From CBFIDE01 sp965661265 (lineage in GTDB: Bacteria; Bacteroidota; Bacteroidia; Flavobacteriales; Schleiferiaceae), in contig CBFIDE010000008.1 of NCBI GenBank assembly GCA_965661265.1, positions 33,934 through 97,933 on the forward strand: 64,000 bases of DNA, in the 5' to 3' direction. The notes beneath the pieces are model-generated. The model was given only the letters and a program-made list of their open reading frames with translations, was not told where the DNA came from and did not search any database. Position 1 is the first letter of the stretch. Each line of letters starts with the position of its first letter. Shown one piece after another: positions 45,391 to 55,212 of this stretch. The position numbers and the translations under genes were made by a program.

Positions 45391-48300
45391 CTATATATTA
45401 ACTATAATTTTTTTAATCTTTCCTTCTCTAGAAAAAATTGATTGAGACATTTCACTGCCCAAATTATTTCCCTCTATCTTCTTTAATTGACCATCCTTTA
45501 ACAGAACCTCAATACAATTTCCATCTCCTTGAACATAGACTATTGGAATACCTGCATAGGTAAAGGCCATAGAACTTGCCTGTACTAAAATCACATTGAC
45601 CTCGCCATTAATATCGTAATACTCAAACTCAACTGGCTCAGAGTAAAATTCCTCTGGCTTTATATGAATAGGCTCAAATTTGATTTGACCATTATTAACT
45701 TTTACTCCGAGCTCTAGCCATCTAGATAAAACATCTTCTTTTACTTGACCCGTCATACCTGGTTGTCTTACGCCAGAATCCTTTGGAGTATGACTATAAG
45801 GATCTGTAGGAAAAGCACCATATTCAACTGGAGTTTTTCCTGCTCCAATGCCTTCTTTTATTTCATCTACATGCCTTAAAAGATCGGCTTCAGAATCACT
45901 AGAATCTAGAGGTAAGTTTAAATGAGATCGTACCGCTAGTTGAAGCTTCGAAACCATATGCCAATAGATACTTCCTAAACCTTCATACGCAAAAAATGTT
46001 CCTGACCTTCCCGTAAATGTTTTGTGCTTAAATAGACTTTCGTAAAGATCGCTGATCAACTCTCTTTCTTTGATCACAAGGTTTTTATAGTGTATACTTA
46101 GCTCATCTAAAACAGTGTTCAATATACGAGCATTTGTAATGGAGCTATTAAAATGTAAGTCCTTATTTGCATCTAACTTTATCAGTTCTATGTTTCCATC
46201 TTCTAGTAACTTCTGTAAGAGGAAGGACTTAGAAATATATGTCTGAGGAATTCTATTTTTAAGAAAGAAAGGGGTCAACTTACGATCCGGATAAAGCATA
46301 TAGGACCTTTGATCCTCTCTATAAAGCTTACTAATTTTCAATGAATTTAAAAGGCTTACGACCTCAGAAGATTTTAAAAAACCTGAGTCTATTAAAGCCA
46401 CTTGGCCCTCAAGCATCTCATATAAATAATCTACCTCTATTTCCTGCTCTGAAATTTCTATTAAATTATAAGAATGGAAAAGTCCGTCCTCTCTTCTATT
46501 ATTCTCTAATGTTGAATCAATAAATTTGAGTGAGTGATCTATAAACTGTAATAATTCAATTTTACTGAGCGTTTTCAGCTCATTCCTTGGACGCAGATAC
46601 ATTTCTTCTCTATACTTCTGAGCCGCCAAACCCTGACTATCCGCAAACTCTTTTCGGGCATGTGGGTCAAAGCCCGATTCTAAGGCCGCATCAAACCTCT
46701 TATAGGAATTTCTAATCTCATCAAAGAGGTTCCACACATCTGCTTGAATGCTTAATTTTTCCTCGGCACTTTTAGTTAAAAGCTCTTTAAAGAAACTTAA
46801 AAAACGTCTGATATGAGCGGTGGTAACAATACTTGTCCCATTGCCTACAAGTGCATTATTGGCATCATTCCATTCTGGTCTTTGCGTATTGAGCCATATT
46901 CCAGCATCAGGTATAAAGTTAGATAGTTTGGCCAATAAGCTCACTAGCAGTTTTTCTGACAGACTAGCTCTTATGGGCTTCATTCTTGCGTCATAAACCA
47001 ATTTACCATCTTCTCCAATTTCGTTTACTCTTATGGCTATGACATCTTCTAATTGATCATCATATTCAATAGTATCTCTTGGATCTGTTAAAATATCTTG
47101 ATAAGACTTTATTCGATAAGGCACATTACTATAGACATATTCTCTACTATTCAATTTAGATGATAGTCTAGAAGGAAAATGTTTTTCACAATGTTCTAAA
47201 AGCTTCAAAAGGTAAATTATCTGATGATCGCCCCAATAACCAATATAAGACCAAGGATCATCTGGCTCAATCTCCTCCCAATCTATACCTAAATGACTAA
47301 TTCTATATGGATTATATCCATCTATAGTAGAGGCGTTCAAGAACTTAGCAATCATTCCTTCTATAAACTCAGGATAAGAATAAGCTAAGGCCTCCCAATT
47401 TTGAAATATGTCACGCCAATTTCCTTCGTAACTCAACCTACGGTTGTGATATTGATCTTGAATATCAATAAAAAACTTATTCCATGGCCTAGATGGATCT
47501 CCATGTCTCCGGCTAAAAGAAAGTGGTAAATGCTGAGAACTTAATCTAATTAAATCCTCATCTCCGTGTTTCTTAACCTCAAGAAGCAATTCCTTATAAG
47601 AGAAGTTAGAATCTAATGAATTTAAAAATCTGCTATTCTTCTCAAAAGCCTTGTGATTATAGTGCTTTATCGTTCTAAGTAAGTTTGCCTTTTGAATTTG
47701 ATATGAAGTCTCAAAAAGACCACCCCTCATGATATTGAACAATACATTGAAGTAATGCCTTACTTCAGTCTTCTTATCATTACTTTTTTGAATTCCATCG
47801 GCTAGACCAACAAATTTTCTCAACCTTTCTGTTGACTTTTCTATGTCTAAAAGAACTACATCCTCCACATCATTGGTGGAGTTTATAAAGCGCTTTAGAT
47901 TTTCTAGCCTTGCGGCCGATTGGTTCACTTCTGCTACTGTAAGCCAATTTGCAGAATCTGAGGGATTCAATTTCAAGTCTAGTTCAACAAAAAAAGCTCC
48001 TTTCTTACCTAAGCTGAAATTCTCGTTTTCTATTGCTAATCCTTCTCTAAACTTGTGAAGTTGCGAAGAAGAAAGCAGAAAATTAACTACATTCTGAGCG
48101 CTTGACCAAACGGTACTAGCCTTTAGGCTCTCGCTGGGCTCTGCACGATCTACGATTAATGCACCTAGTCCAAAAACACCTATTTGCTCTTTAATCAATA
48201 AGTCATTCTTCTTATAGGCATCGACCAATGAGCTTCTGCTCCTTTGAAGCTCTTCTCCTATTTCCGGTGGAAGAATATTCTCTAGACCATCTAAAAGGTT

Positions 48301-48840
48301 AATTTCTAACTCACTCTTAGAGTTATTAATTACTTCGGACTTTTTTACAAAGCCATATTCATTTGAAAAGGACCACTGATATTGAAAGCTAATATCTAAG
48401 TCCTTATTAATCTCTTCAAAAATCAGCTTATTGCCTGATTTGTTTTTATATATATTTCTAGAAATATCATAAACACCCAGGTACTTATCTGAAAATGGCT
48501 CCCATAAACTCCAAGCCAATTCTCCTTTTATCCTAACTTTTATGATCGTCTTACTTCCTGTGAACTCTGCATTCGCAGTAATCTTGTCCTCAGTATCATA
48601 TGGGAATATTGCAGAATCTGAATTCTTTCTTCCTGCCGTTAGACCTCCATTACTAGAGATGAACATCCATTGATCATAAGGACCAACTATGGTCATAAAA
48701 AAAGGAGCCATTTTATCATAATGGTCAATCTTATAAAAGAGTTCGCCATTAATTCTAATGAAGCTTCCCAAAATATCTGGGTTTAACTTCTTGAACATAG
48801 CTTGTCCAATTCTGATGTCTTGTGTTGAATTATCCTTCAT
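45391..48840 (-). CDS. Putative beta-glucan phosphorylase, GH94/GH149-like
   Basis: A 1149-residue cytoplasmic protein with no signal peptide. It shows spaced blocks like inverting sugar phosphorylases of the GH94/GH149/GH161 group: GNWRDIFQNWEAL (473-485), DPWSYIGYWGDHQIIY (528-543) and RPEWNDANNALVGNG (654-668) with candidate catalytic Asp659. The length of about 1100 residues fits GH149 or GH161 beta-1,3-glucan phosphorylases better than GH94. In a locus of GH16 and GH30 enzymes, phosphorolysis of beta-1,3-oligosaccharides to glucose-1-phosphate is the likely role; family placement is an inference. It overlaps the GH30 gene by 11 bases. Confidence 0.65.
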   Translation of the reverse strand: MKDNSTQDIRIGQAMFKKLNPDILGSFIRINGELFYKIDHYDKMAPFFMTIVGPYDQWMFISSNGGLTAGRKNSDSAIFPYDTEDKITANAEFTGSKTIIKVRIKGELAWSLWEPFSDKYLGVYDISRNIYKNKSGNKLIFEEINKDLDISFQYQWSFSNEYGFVKKSEVINNSKSELEINLLDGLENILPPEIGEELQRSRSSLVDAYKKNDLLIKEQIGVFGLGALIVDRAEPSESLKASTVWSSAQNVVNFLLSSSQLHKFREGLAIENENFSLGKKGAFFVELDLKLNPSDSANWLTVAEVNQSAARLENLKRFINSTNDVEDVVLLDIEKSTERLRKFVGLADGIQKSNDKKTEVRHYFNVLFNIMRGGLFETSYQIQKANLLRTIKHYNHKAFEKNSRFLNSLDSNFSYKELLLEVKKHGDEDLIRLSSQHLPLSFSRRHGDPSRPWNKFFIDIQDQYHNRRLSYEGNWRDIFQNWEALAYSYPEFIEGMIAKFLNASTIDGYNPYRISHLGIDWEEIEPDDPWSYIGYWGDHQIIYLLKLLEHCEKHFPSRLSSKLNSREYVYSNVPYRIKSYQDILTDPRDTIEYDDQLEDVIAIRVNEIGEDGKLVYDARMKPIRASLSEKLLVSLLAKLSNFIPDAGIWLNTQRPEWNDANNALVGNGTSIVTTAHIRRFLSFFKELLTKSAEEKLSIQADVWNLFDEIRNSYKRFDAALESGFDPHARKEFADSQGLAAQKYREEMYLRPRNELKTLSKIELLQFIDHSLKFIDSTLENNRREDGLFHSYNLIEISEQEIEVDYLYEMLEGQVALIDSGFLKSSEVVSLLNSLKISKLYREDQRSYMLYPDRKLTPFFLKNRIPQTYISKSFLLQKLLEDGNIELIKLDANKDLHFNSSITNARILNTVLDELSIHYKNLVIKERELISDLYESLFKHKTFTGRSGTFFAYEGLGSIYWHMVSKLQLAVRSHLNLPLDSSDSEADLLRHVDEIKEGIGAGKTPVEYGAFPTDPYSHTPKDSGVRQPGMTGQVKEDVLSRWLELGVKVNNGQIKFEPIHIKPEEFYSEPVEFEYYDINGEVNVILVQASSMAFTYAGIPIVYVQGDGNCIEVLLKDGQLKKIEGNNLGSEMSQSIFSREGKIKKIIVNI

Positions 48841-50308
48841 TGATCAATATGCTGACTAGAGCCTTTTCTTTGATTCTGTAATTAATGGCTTGAGATTTAA
48901 AGTCAATTGAAATATCTTTTGGTTCCTTACTCATATTAAGTAAAGTCACCACTATAGAGCCATCCTCATTTTGGATAGCGTTGGACATAAAAGTGTCCTC
49001 TTCCCAATTTGCATTAAGTTCTATTCTTTTGGCTCCAGGCCGAATAAATTTACTGAAGTGCCCCATTATATAATACAATGGAGTATAATAAACTTCATCA
49101 CTTTCAATATTAACTATAACAGGAGCAATACACCAATTTTTTGCATGGTTAGGACCTCCATTTTGATCTAAAACCATATTCCAATCTACCCATCCTTCAA
49201 CCCAATGATTTAAACATCCAATAATATCTCTGGCTAGTCGGAAAGTTGGAACATACTTAGGATGTCTAAATTTTTGATCTTTTGCCCAGTCCCAACCCCA
49301 ATCAGTGGCTTCCTTTTTCCAATACCAGGCATCATCATTCCAATGAGGAACTTCAGCATCAATGCAGGCTTCTGTATTTATAATATGATGATTAGGTGCA
49401 AGTTCATGAGTATGGTCTAAAGACTCTGGAAAATAATCATAAGTGCTATTATACCAATGAACGGCCGTTCCATAAATATCCGGTAATAAGGCAGAATCTG
49501 TTAAGAGTACATCTACCCATTCTTTCAATTCATCTCCTCTATTTTGATCATAGACCAATAAATTTGGAACTTGTCCATTTTCCTTGAGCGTCGGAACCAA
49601 ATGATTTCTCACAAAATCAGCCGTTTCCTCAGGTGTGAAATGCATACTTTCCCAATGAGAACCATTCCCTAAGGGTTCATTTTCAATAGTTAAAGCCCAA
49701 ATATCTATTCCTTGCTTTTTATATTCATCAAGGTATCTTGAAAAATATGATGCCCATGATGGGTAGAACTCTTTCTTGAGCTTTCCGCCAAACCATTCAT
49801 TATTATCTTTCATCCATGGTGGCGCTGTCCAAGGAGAGGCAATTATTTGAAAACCCTCTTCTGACACTTTTTGAGCATCTTTAATAAAAGGAATAATATC
49901 ATCCATATCCGGAGCGATATCAAAGCTGCTTAAAAAGGTATCATTAACTGAAGTATAATCATATTGACTCAATGAAAAATCACAGCTGTTCATATGAGTC
50001 CTTGTCAGAGAATAATTCAATCCTTCCTGGCTAAAGTAGGCGTCAATAATCTCCTCTCTTTTATCCGTACTAATCTCATTAAGTAAATAAGAAGAACTCT
50101 CAGTAAAAGCTCCTCCAAAGCCCTGAATTGTCTGATAATTTTGAGAAGCATTGATTTTTAATCTCAAGTCTGACTCATTTTCAATAGCCTTTATTGGGGA
50201 AAGCTTATCACCTGATTCAGAAGTTTGAAAGGCCTCTATTGAAATTGTTTTTTCTTGATTCTGACAAGATAAAAGAAGCACGAAAGAGAGTAAAAAAATG
50301 TATCTCAT
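48830..50308 (-). CDS. GH30 lipoprotein, probable beta-1,6-glucanase/glucosidase
   Basis: A 492-residue lipoprotein (lipobox LLLSC, Cys15). The GH30 barrel starts with QTIQGFGGAFTESSSYLL (59-76). The acid/base is Glu211 in TIENEPLGNG and the nucleophile Glu313 in INTEACIDAE, both intact. A beta-sandwich closes the C-terminus. In laminarin loci GH30 enzymes remove beta-1,6-linked glucose branches; glucosylceramidase is the usual automatic name and is less likely here. Confidence 0.92.
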   Translation of the reverse strand: MRYIFLLSFVLLLSCQNQEKTISIEAFQTSESGDKLSPIKAIENESDLRLKINASQNYQTIQGFGGAFTESSSYLLNEISTDKREEIIDAYFSQEGLNYSLTRTHMNSCDFSLSQYDYTSVNDTFLSSFDIAPDMDDIIPFIKDAQKVSEEGFQIIASPWTAPPWMKDNNEWFGGKLKKEFYPSWASYFSRYLDEYKKQGIDIWALTIENEPLGNGSHWESMHFTPEETADFVRNHLVPTLKENGQVPNLLVYDQNRGDELKEWVDVLLTDSALLPDIYGTAVHWYNSTYDYFPESLDHTHELAPNHHIINTEACIDAEVPHWNDDAWYWKKEATDWGWDWAKDQKFRHPKYVPTFRLARDIIGCLNHWVEGWVDWNMVLDQNGGPNHAKNWCIAPVIVNIESDEVYYTPLYYIMGHFSKFIRPGAKRIELNANWEEDTFMSNAIQNEDGSIVVTLLNMSKEPKDISIDFKSQAINYRIKEKALVSILINEG

Positions 50309-50313
50309 AGCTT

Positions 50314-51552
50314 TTAGTTGGTTAATTCGTAAACCCTGATATAATCTAAAATGTACTGATGTGAATTATAACTAGAATCAATGCCCTTAGCACCGCCCCA
50401 GCCACCTCCTACCGCAAGGTTTACAATAATATTTTGAGGAGAATCAAAAGGCCATTCCATTCTATTGGCGTTCTTATCATAAGTATAGTAGTATTCTCCA
50501 TCTAAATAGGCTTGAATACTATCTGGGTACCAGATAATAGAATAATCATGAAATTTAGTGTTCATACTATCCACTTCAATCGCACTACCTATTTGATTTC
50601 CTATTTTAAAATAATATGCCGGAGTATGGCAAGTCGCATGATTCAACCCCGCTCCTGTTGTATCGTTGATTTCAAAACCAACGCATTCAAGAACATCAAT
50701 TTCGCCACAATAAGGCCAAGAGATTTCATCGCGATAAGCATCTCCTAAAAACCAGCCCGCTGCCCAAGTTCCTCTAGCAACTGGAACTTTTGCTCTAAAA
50801 TCAATTCTACCATAGAGAAAAGAAACTTTCTCTTGAGTGGTAAGTCTTGCAGAGGTCCAATTTTGGCTGACACTGTCATAATGAGATTCTATAATTAAGC
50901 TCCCATTCTCTTGCCTAGCGTTGTTTAAATTTCCTTCAGTATAATATTGCAATTCATTATTTCCCCAACCCCAATCTCCAATATTATAAGACCATTTGGT
51001 TGTATCAGGGAGCCCTTCTCCATTAAATTCATCGCTCCATACTAGTTTTAAGTCAGAGCCCGTCATATTTTGAGTCAATGATGTTTTAGTCTCTTTATGT
51101 TCTTTTAGAATCTCAAATTTCACTGTTTTCAAATCGGCCTTAGAGCCAGAAAAATGAATTTTAATTTTATGCTCACCCTTTTGCATAGGTGAACCATCAA
51201 TTATTGATTCAGAAATAGAATTATTTACAATCATATTGCCGGTGATATTATAAGTTCTGCCGTCCTTATTATCTATATAATCTTCTATCCAAAAAATAGC
51301 AGAATCCGATTCAGCAATTAGCTTAACCCTATATCTAGCGGTCTTCTCGATTTTTAAATTATAACTTACCCAAGCTTCATCCTGTAAAACAATACTAGAC
51401 TCCTTTTGAATCAATTTACCTTCAGATTCTATAAAAGAAAGGACGTTTAAGTCAAGGCTCGATTTTACCGAAATATTGCTTTCATTGGACTTATTAGAAC
51501 AAGCAAAAACTATAAGTAGGGCAAAGAATATTGTAATTTTTTGAGACATCAT
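50314..51552 (-). CDS. GH16 lipoprotein, surface beta-glucanase
   Basis: A 412-residue lipoprotein (Cys18 in VFACS). Residues of about 30-150 form a beta-sandwich with YRVKLIAESDSAIFWIED, like a small carbohydrate-binding module. The GH16 domain (about 165-410) has the motif EIDVLE, with Glu284, Asp286 and Glu289, and ends LDYIRVYEL. It should hydrolyse beta-1,3-glucan at the cell surface. It starts 6 bases after the sugar-porter gene. Confidence 0.92.
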   Translation of the reverse strand: MMSQKITIFFALLIVFACSNKSNESNISVKSSLDLNVLSFIESEGKLIQKESSIVLQDEAWVSYNLKIEKTARYRVKLIAESDSAIFWIEDYIDNKDGRTYNITGNMIVNNSISESIIDGSPMQKGEHKIKIHFSGSKADLKTVKFEILKEHKETKTSLTQNMTGSDLKLVWSDEFNGEGLPDTTKWSYNIGDWGWGNNELQYYTEGNLNNARQENGSLIIESHYDSVSQNWTSARLTTQEKVSFLYGRIDFRAKVPVARGTWAAGWFLGDAYRDEISWPYCGEIDVLECVGFEINDTTGAGLNHATCHTPAYYFKIGNQIGSAIEVDSMNTKFHDYSIIWYPDSIQAYLDGEYYYTYDKNANRMEWPFDSPQNIIVNLAVGGGWGGAKGIDSSYNSHQYILDYIRVYELTN

Positions 51553-51558
51553 AAATTA

Positions 51559-53115
51559 TTATCGAACCAATTCTGCTTCCAATTCCTCTAGAGACTTTCC
51601 TTTTGTTTCAGGTATCTTTTTGACTATAAATACCAAGCCTAAGAGCGCAAACACTCCATAAATCAAGAATGTTGTTGAGTTACCTAAAACTTCTAACTCC
51701 CATGGGAATACCCACTGAACAATAAAGCTTACAGCAGAATTGATTAGGCCCACAAAAGAGACCGCAATTCCCCTGATTCTATTTGGAAATAATTCAGAAA
51801 ACAGCACCCACATAACAGGTCCAATAGATATTGCGAAAGAAGCCACAAAACCTAAAATTGCGATAAGTATTAAAGTGGCGTTCATATTAATTGAGACTGG
51901 CAATAGGGCAAGAGAATACTCTTCTGCTCTATCTTCACCTACGATTTCAGAGATTGCCATTTTATAGTCCTTTTCGCTATCAAATACAGCACCATCTAAG
52001 CCCATCACTAATTCTTTATCAATATCCTCAGTTACACCATCCAATTTCTCTTGACTTATAGAGTAAGTTGCTGAACCAAAGCCATAGGAGAGTAATCCCA
52101 TGCAAAAGGCTATACCGGCAACCCCAAAAGTTAGAAGCGGCTTTCTACCAAGTTTATCAATAAAGAGAATTGCCAATACGGTAAATACAAGATTCACTAG
52201 TCCTACTAAAATAGCTTGGACAAATGAAGCATCAGTTCCAATACCACTCTGTTCAAAAATCATTGGAGCATAGAAGAAAACCGAATTTATTCCAGTGATT
52301 TGCTGAAGAATTGCAACCACAATACCAATGGTTAAAACAACTTTTAAAGTTGGGTTGAATAAATCTTTAAATGAGGCAGATTCCTTAGACTTATCTTTAT
52401 TTAAGCTTTCTCTAATTTTTTGAATTTCAGTGTCATCCATATGTTTATTGAACCTTCTTAAGATGACTTCAGCCTGATCAAACTCACCTTTCATTATAAG
52501 CCACCTTGGGCTTTTAGGAACAAAGAACAAACCTATAAAATAAAGGACTGCAGGAATAGCCTCAAGGCCAAGCATCCATCTCCAGTTATATTCGTTAAAC
52601 ATTAATGCAATTGCCCATGGCTCTTCACTTTTGCCTAATTGTAAGATCAAATAGTTTGTAAAAAAAGCAAGAGAAATACCAATAACAATATTCAACTGAT
52701 TGAAAGAAACCATACGCCCTCTATTATGGGGAGGCGCAATTTCAGCGATATACATAGGAGCTAAGATCAAAGATGCTCCCACTCCAAATCCACCTAACAT
52801 CCTTGCCATTACTAACCAAAAGAAGGTTGGCGCCAAGGCAGATCCAATAGCAGAAAGAGCGTATAAAATAGCTGCATAGCTTAGAACTTTCTTTCTACCA
52901 ATCTTATCACTCAAAGGCCCGGCTAGCAACATGGCCATGGTGGCCGTTAATGTCAAAGATGCAACGGCCCAGCCAAGTTCTAATTTTGTGAGATTAAACT
53001 CAGGCTCAATGAATCTTACCACTCCAGAAATTACTGAGGCATCAAATCCCATGAGAAGCCCCCCTAAGGCAACAATAAGGGCAATCATAGTTATAATGAG
53101 CATATTATTTTTCAT
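51559..53115 (-). CDS. MFS sugar porter
   Basis: A 518-residue twelve-helix transporter of the sugar-porter family. GFDASVISG (23-31) is in helix 1, the GR-rich loop DKIGRKK follows helix 2, RMLGGFGVG and PRWLIMKGE after helix 6 are typical, and the protein ends PETKGKSLEELE. The loop between helices 9 and 10 is unusually long and acidic (about 360-405). It probably takes up glucose or short beta-glucosides. Confidence 0.93.
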   Translation of the reverse strand: MKNNMLIITMIALIVALGGLLMGFDASVISGVVRFIEPEFNLTKLELGWAVASLTLTATMAMLLAGPLSDKIGRKKVLSYAAILYALSAIGSALAPTFFWLVMARMLGGFGVGASLILAPMYIAEIAPPHNRGRMVSFNQLNIVIGISLAFFTNYLILQLGKSEEPWAIALMFNEYNWRWMLGLEAIPAVLYFIGLFFVPKSPRWLIMKGEFDQAEVILRRFNKHMDDTEIQKIRESLNKDKSKESASFKDLFNPTLKVVLTIGIVVAILQQITGINSVFFYAPMIFEQSGIGTDASFVQAILVGLVNLVFTVLAILFIDKLGRKPLLTFGVAGIAFCMGLLSYGFGSATYSISQEKLDGVTEDIDKELVMGLDGAVFDSEKDYKMAISEIVGEDRAEEYSLALLPVSINMNATLILIAILGFVASFAISIGPVMWVLFSELFPNRIRGIAVSFVGLINSAVSFIVQWVFPWELEVLGNSTTFLIYGVFALLGLVFIVKKIPETKGKSLEELEAELVR

Positions 53116-53142
53116 GCGAAAGGTGTTTAGTTAGTCTAATTA

Positions 53143-53970
53143 TTATGGAAGTGGAATGAATTTAAAATCTTGTATTACAATTTCATGTCTTATGGGAACA
53201 AAAGGACCTTCTGGCCCATTTACTAACCATAAATTCATTCTTGCATTTGTAGTATTGCCAGGTGCTGGAATAACGATTGGGTCACTTTGACTTTGGTTCT
53301 CATATTTTATTTTGGCCGGATTGGTATGATCAAAAGACCATTCAGCGGCTGGAGGAACGGATTCATCATAAGTTGATCCTGGCCAGCTTTTCCATATAAT
53401 CAAAGAATCAGTCCAAGTAAAAGCATGAATACTTTCACCTATCCAATTAGAATTGGCCGATTCAGGTTTAAATACGCGTTCTTCATTATAAGGCCCAAAA
53501 GCAATGGGCTGAACACCATATTGCAGTGTAAAATCTTCTTCTGGGTCTCCCCACTTTGCAAACTCAATATCAACTTCGCTATTGGCCTGATTTTGAAAGG
53601 TATTATTATCCCAAGTAAACAAGCCTAAAACAATATTTCTATCAATAGTTACTGGATCTCCTTGGATAGTCCAGACATAAGTTCCAAATCCAAATGTATC
53701 TCTAGAAACTACTTCAGTACACTTCCATTCGCCATCTCTTTGAGTAACTGTTAAGTGTAGAAAGCCGTCATCATCTATCCAAACATCATTGGGATGATTA
53801 GAGAAAAAATTTGGACCCGGCCCTAAAAGTGCTAGACTGTGTTTTATGTCCCACTCTCTACCTGCAAAGTTTATTAAATCTCCGCTTCTTTGATTAAAAT
53901 CAGGATCCGATTGACTGCAGGATAAAATTACAGTGGACAGAATAAAAATTCCAATTATCTTCTTCATCAT
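53143..53970 (-). CDS. GH16-like lipoprotein
   Basis: A 275-residue lipoprotein (Cys18 in VILSC). It forms a single beta-jelly roll with a short GH16 active-site pattern SEVDIEFAKWGD, with Glu132, Asp134 and Glu136. It otherwise differs from the two canonical GH16 enzymes here, for instance in FGFGTYVWTIQGDPV and LWLVNGPEG. It may be a distinct GH16 subfamily or a glucan-binding protein. It lies 6 bases after the CBM9-like gene and 27 before the MFS gene. Confidence 0.75.
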   Translation of the reverse strand: MMKKIIGIFILSTVILSCSQSDPDFNQRSGDLINFAGREWDIKHSLALLGPGPNFFSNHPNDVWIDDDGFLHLTVTQRDGEWKCTEVVSRDTFGFGTYVWTIQGDPVTIDRNIVLGLFTWDNNTFQNQANSEVDIEFAKWGDPEEDFTLQYGVQPIAFGPYNEERVFKPESANSNWIGESIHAFTWTDSLIIWKSWPGSTYDESVPPAAEWSFDHTNPAKIKYENQSQSDPIVIPAPGNTTNARMNLWLVNGPEGPFVPIRHEIVIQDFKFIPLP

Positions 53971-53976
53971 ACTCTT

Positions 53977-55212
53977 TTATTGATTCTCAGTTCCGGAAAT
54001 ATACATCTCGCCCCATAACGAAGGGTTTTTATAAAACTGATCTGTATTCTGATTGTTCCAACGGTCTTGTCTGTATCGCCCTTTCTCATTACCATGGTCA
54101 ACGGCCATTTCTAAACCGTATAAACTCTTGGAGTCTAGGCCTTCTATTTCAATAGTTTTTAAATCTAAAATAGCTTCAAACACATAGGAGGAATCTGTTT
54201 TTTGCGCTTTCGCGATAACATTTTCAATTTGCTTTTTTAATTGCCACTCGTAGACACTTATCTCTTCTCCTATTACAAAACCTAAATGACGATCTGTAGA
54301 TAGATAGTTCGTTCTTTTTGGAGAAGCTAAAACGTCTGTTGAAAATGCTAATTCGAAACAATCTCCATTATACGAGTCCTTGGCTTTATTACTATTTTGC
54401 ATTGGATCCTCATCTTTAGTTTCCATTGCAATTAGTAAAAAGTCTCCATCTAATGCTAAATGAACTTTATTTTCTCCAAATTTATATTCCTCAGTATCCC
54501 AAATTTTATCATTCTTAAGTCCGTCTACATTGAAGTCTTCTAAGGCATAAGGTTCAATAGTTACTCTTTTTCTAAAACCACCGGAATAAGGAACAATTCT
54601 TATTTCATCCATCAAGATTTCGCCATCCGCTTCAAAGGTGATAATCATTTGCTTGATATTAGCAAAATTAGCATCCTGCTCTTCCCAATTAAATTCAGAA
54701 AGTGGGAGTTCAATTCTAGTCCATTCTGTGGTGATCTTTTCAGCCTTTATTGCATTAGAACTCATTCCTAGCCAAGCTTGTGATCCGGTAAAATCCTCCA
54801 AACCGACAGCCCAAGGCAATACACCTCTTGAACCCTCTAGCATCCTAACATGAAACTCAATAGCGGCAATATTCTTGATTTCAGAGAGATCCTTTCCAGT
54901 CCACTCATCCCAGCCAAAACCCATTCCCAACCAAGGGCAGCCTTCTAGAGTTCTGTTCCATTTAACATGCAATCCTAAATCCCCTTTGTATGCCGCTTCA
55001 GGAATCGCCTTAGCGGAAATACAATTCTTATCTAGAGTTACCCAGGCTTCAGAAGTTATATAGTCAGCGTAAATTTCACTTGAGCTATAAAAAACATTCT
55101 CTTGTGGGTTAGGAATATCTTCATATAATTTAGCCGTCTTCACATTTACACATGAAGCACTGAGCATTATTATAACTGCCAATGATGATTTTATAACTTT
55201 AGCTTTTATCAT
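53977..55212 (-). CDS. Lipoprotein with CBM9-like domain
   Basis: A 411-residue lipoprotein (Cys21 in LSASC). The N-terminal half (about 55-215) is a jelly roll resembling sugar-binding domains (GWDEWTGKDLSEIKNIAAIE, ITTEWTRIELPLSEFNW). The C-terminal half (about 240-405) has the CBM9 pattern: GLKNDKIWDTEEY, FLLIAMETKDEDP, YNGDCFELAFS. No catalytic motif is seen. It is probably a surface glycan-binding protein. It shares ATGA with the upstream gene. Confidence 0.75.
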   Translation of the reverse strand: MIKAKVIKSSLAVIIMLSASCVNVKTAKLYEDIPNPQENVFYSSSEIYADYITSEAWVTLDKNCISAKAIPEAAYKGDLGLHVKWNRTLEGCPWLGMGFGWDEWTGKDLSEIKNIAAIEFHVRMLEGSRGVLPWAVGLEDFTGSQAWLGMSSNAIKAEKITTEWTRIELPLSEFNWEEQDANFANIKQMIITFEADGEILMDEIRIVPYSGGFRKRVTIEPYALEDFNVDGLKNDKIWDTEEYKFGENKVHLALDGDFLLIAMETKDEDPMQNSNKAKDSYNGDCFELAFSTDVLASPKRTNYLSTDRHLGFVIGEEISVYEWQLKKQIENVIAKAQKTDSSYVFEAILDLKTIEIEGLDSKSLYGLEMAVDHGNEKGRYRQDRWNNQNTDQFYKNPSLWGEMYISGTENQ

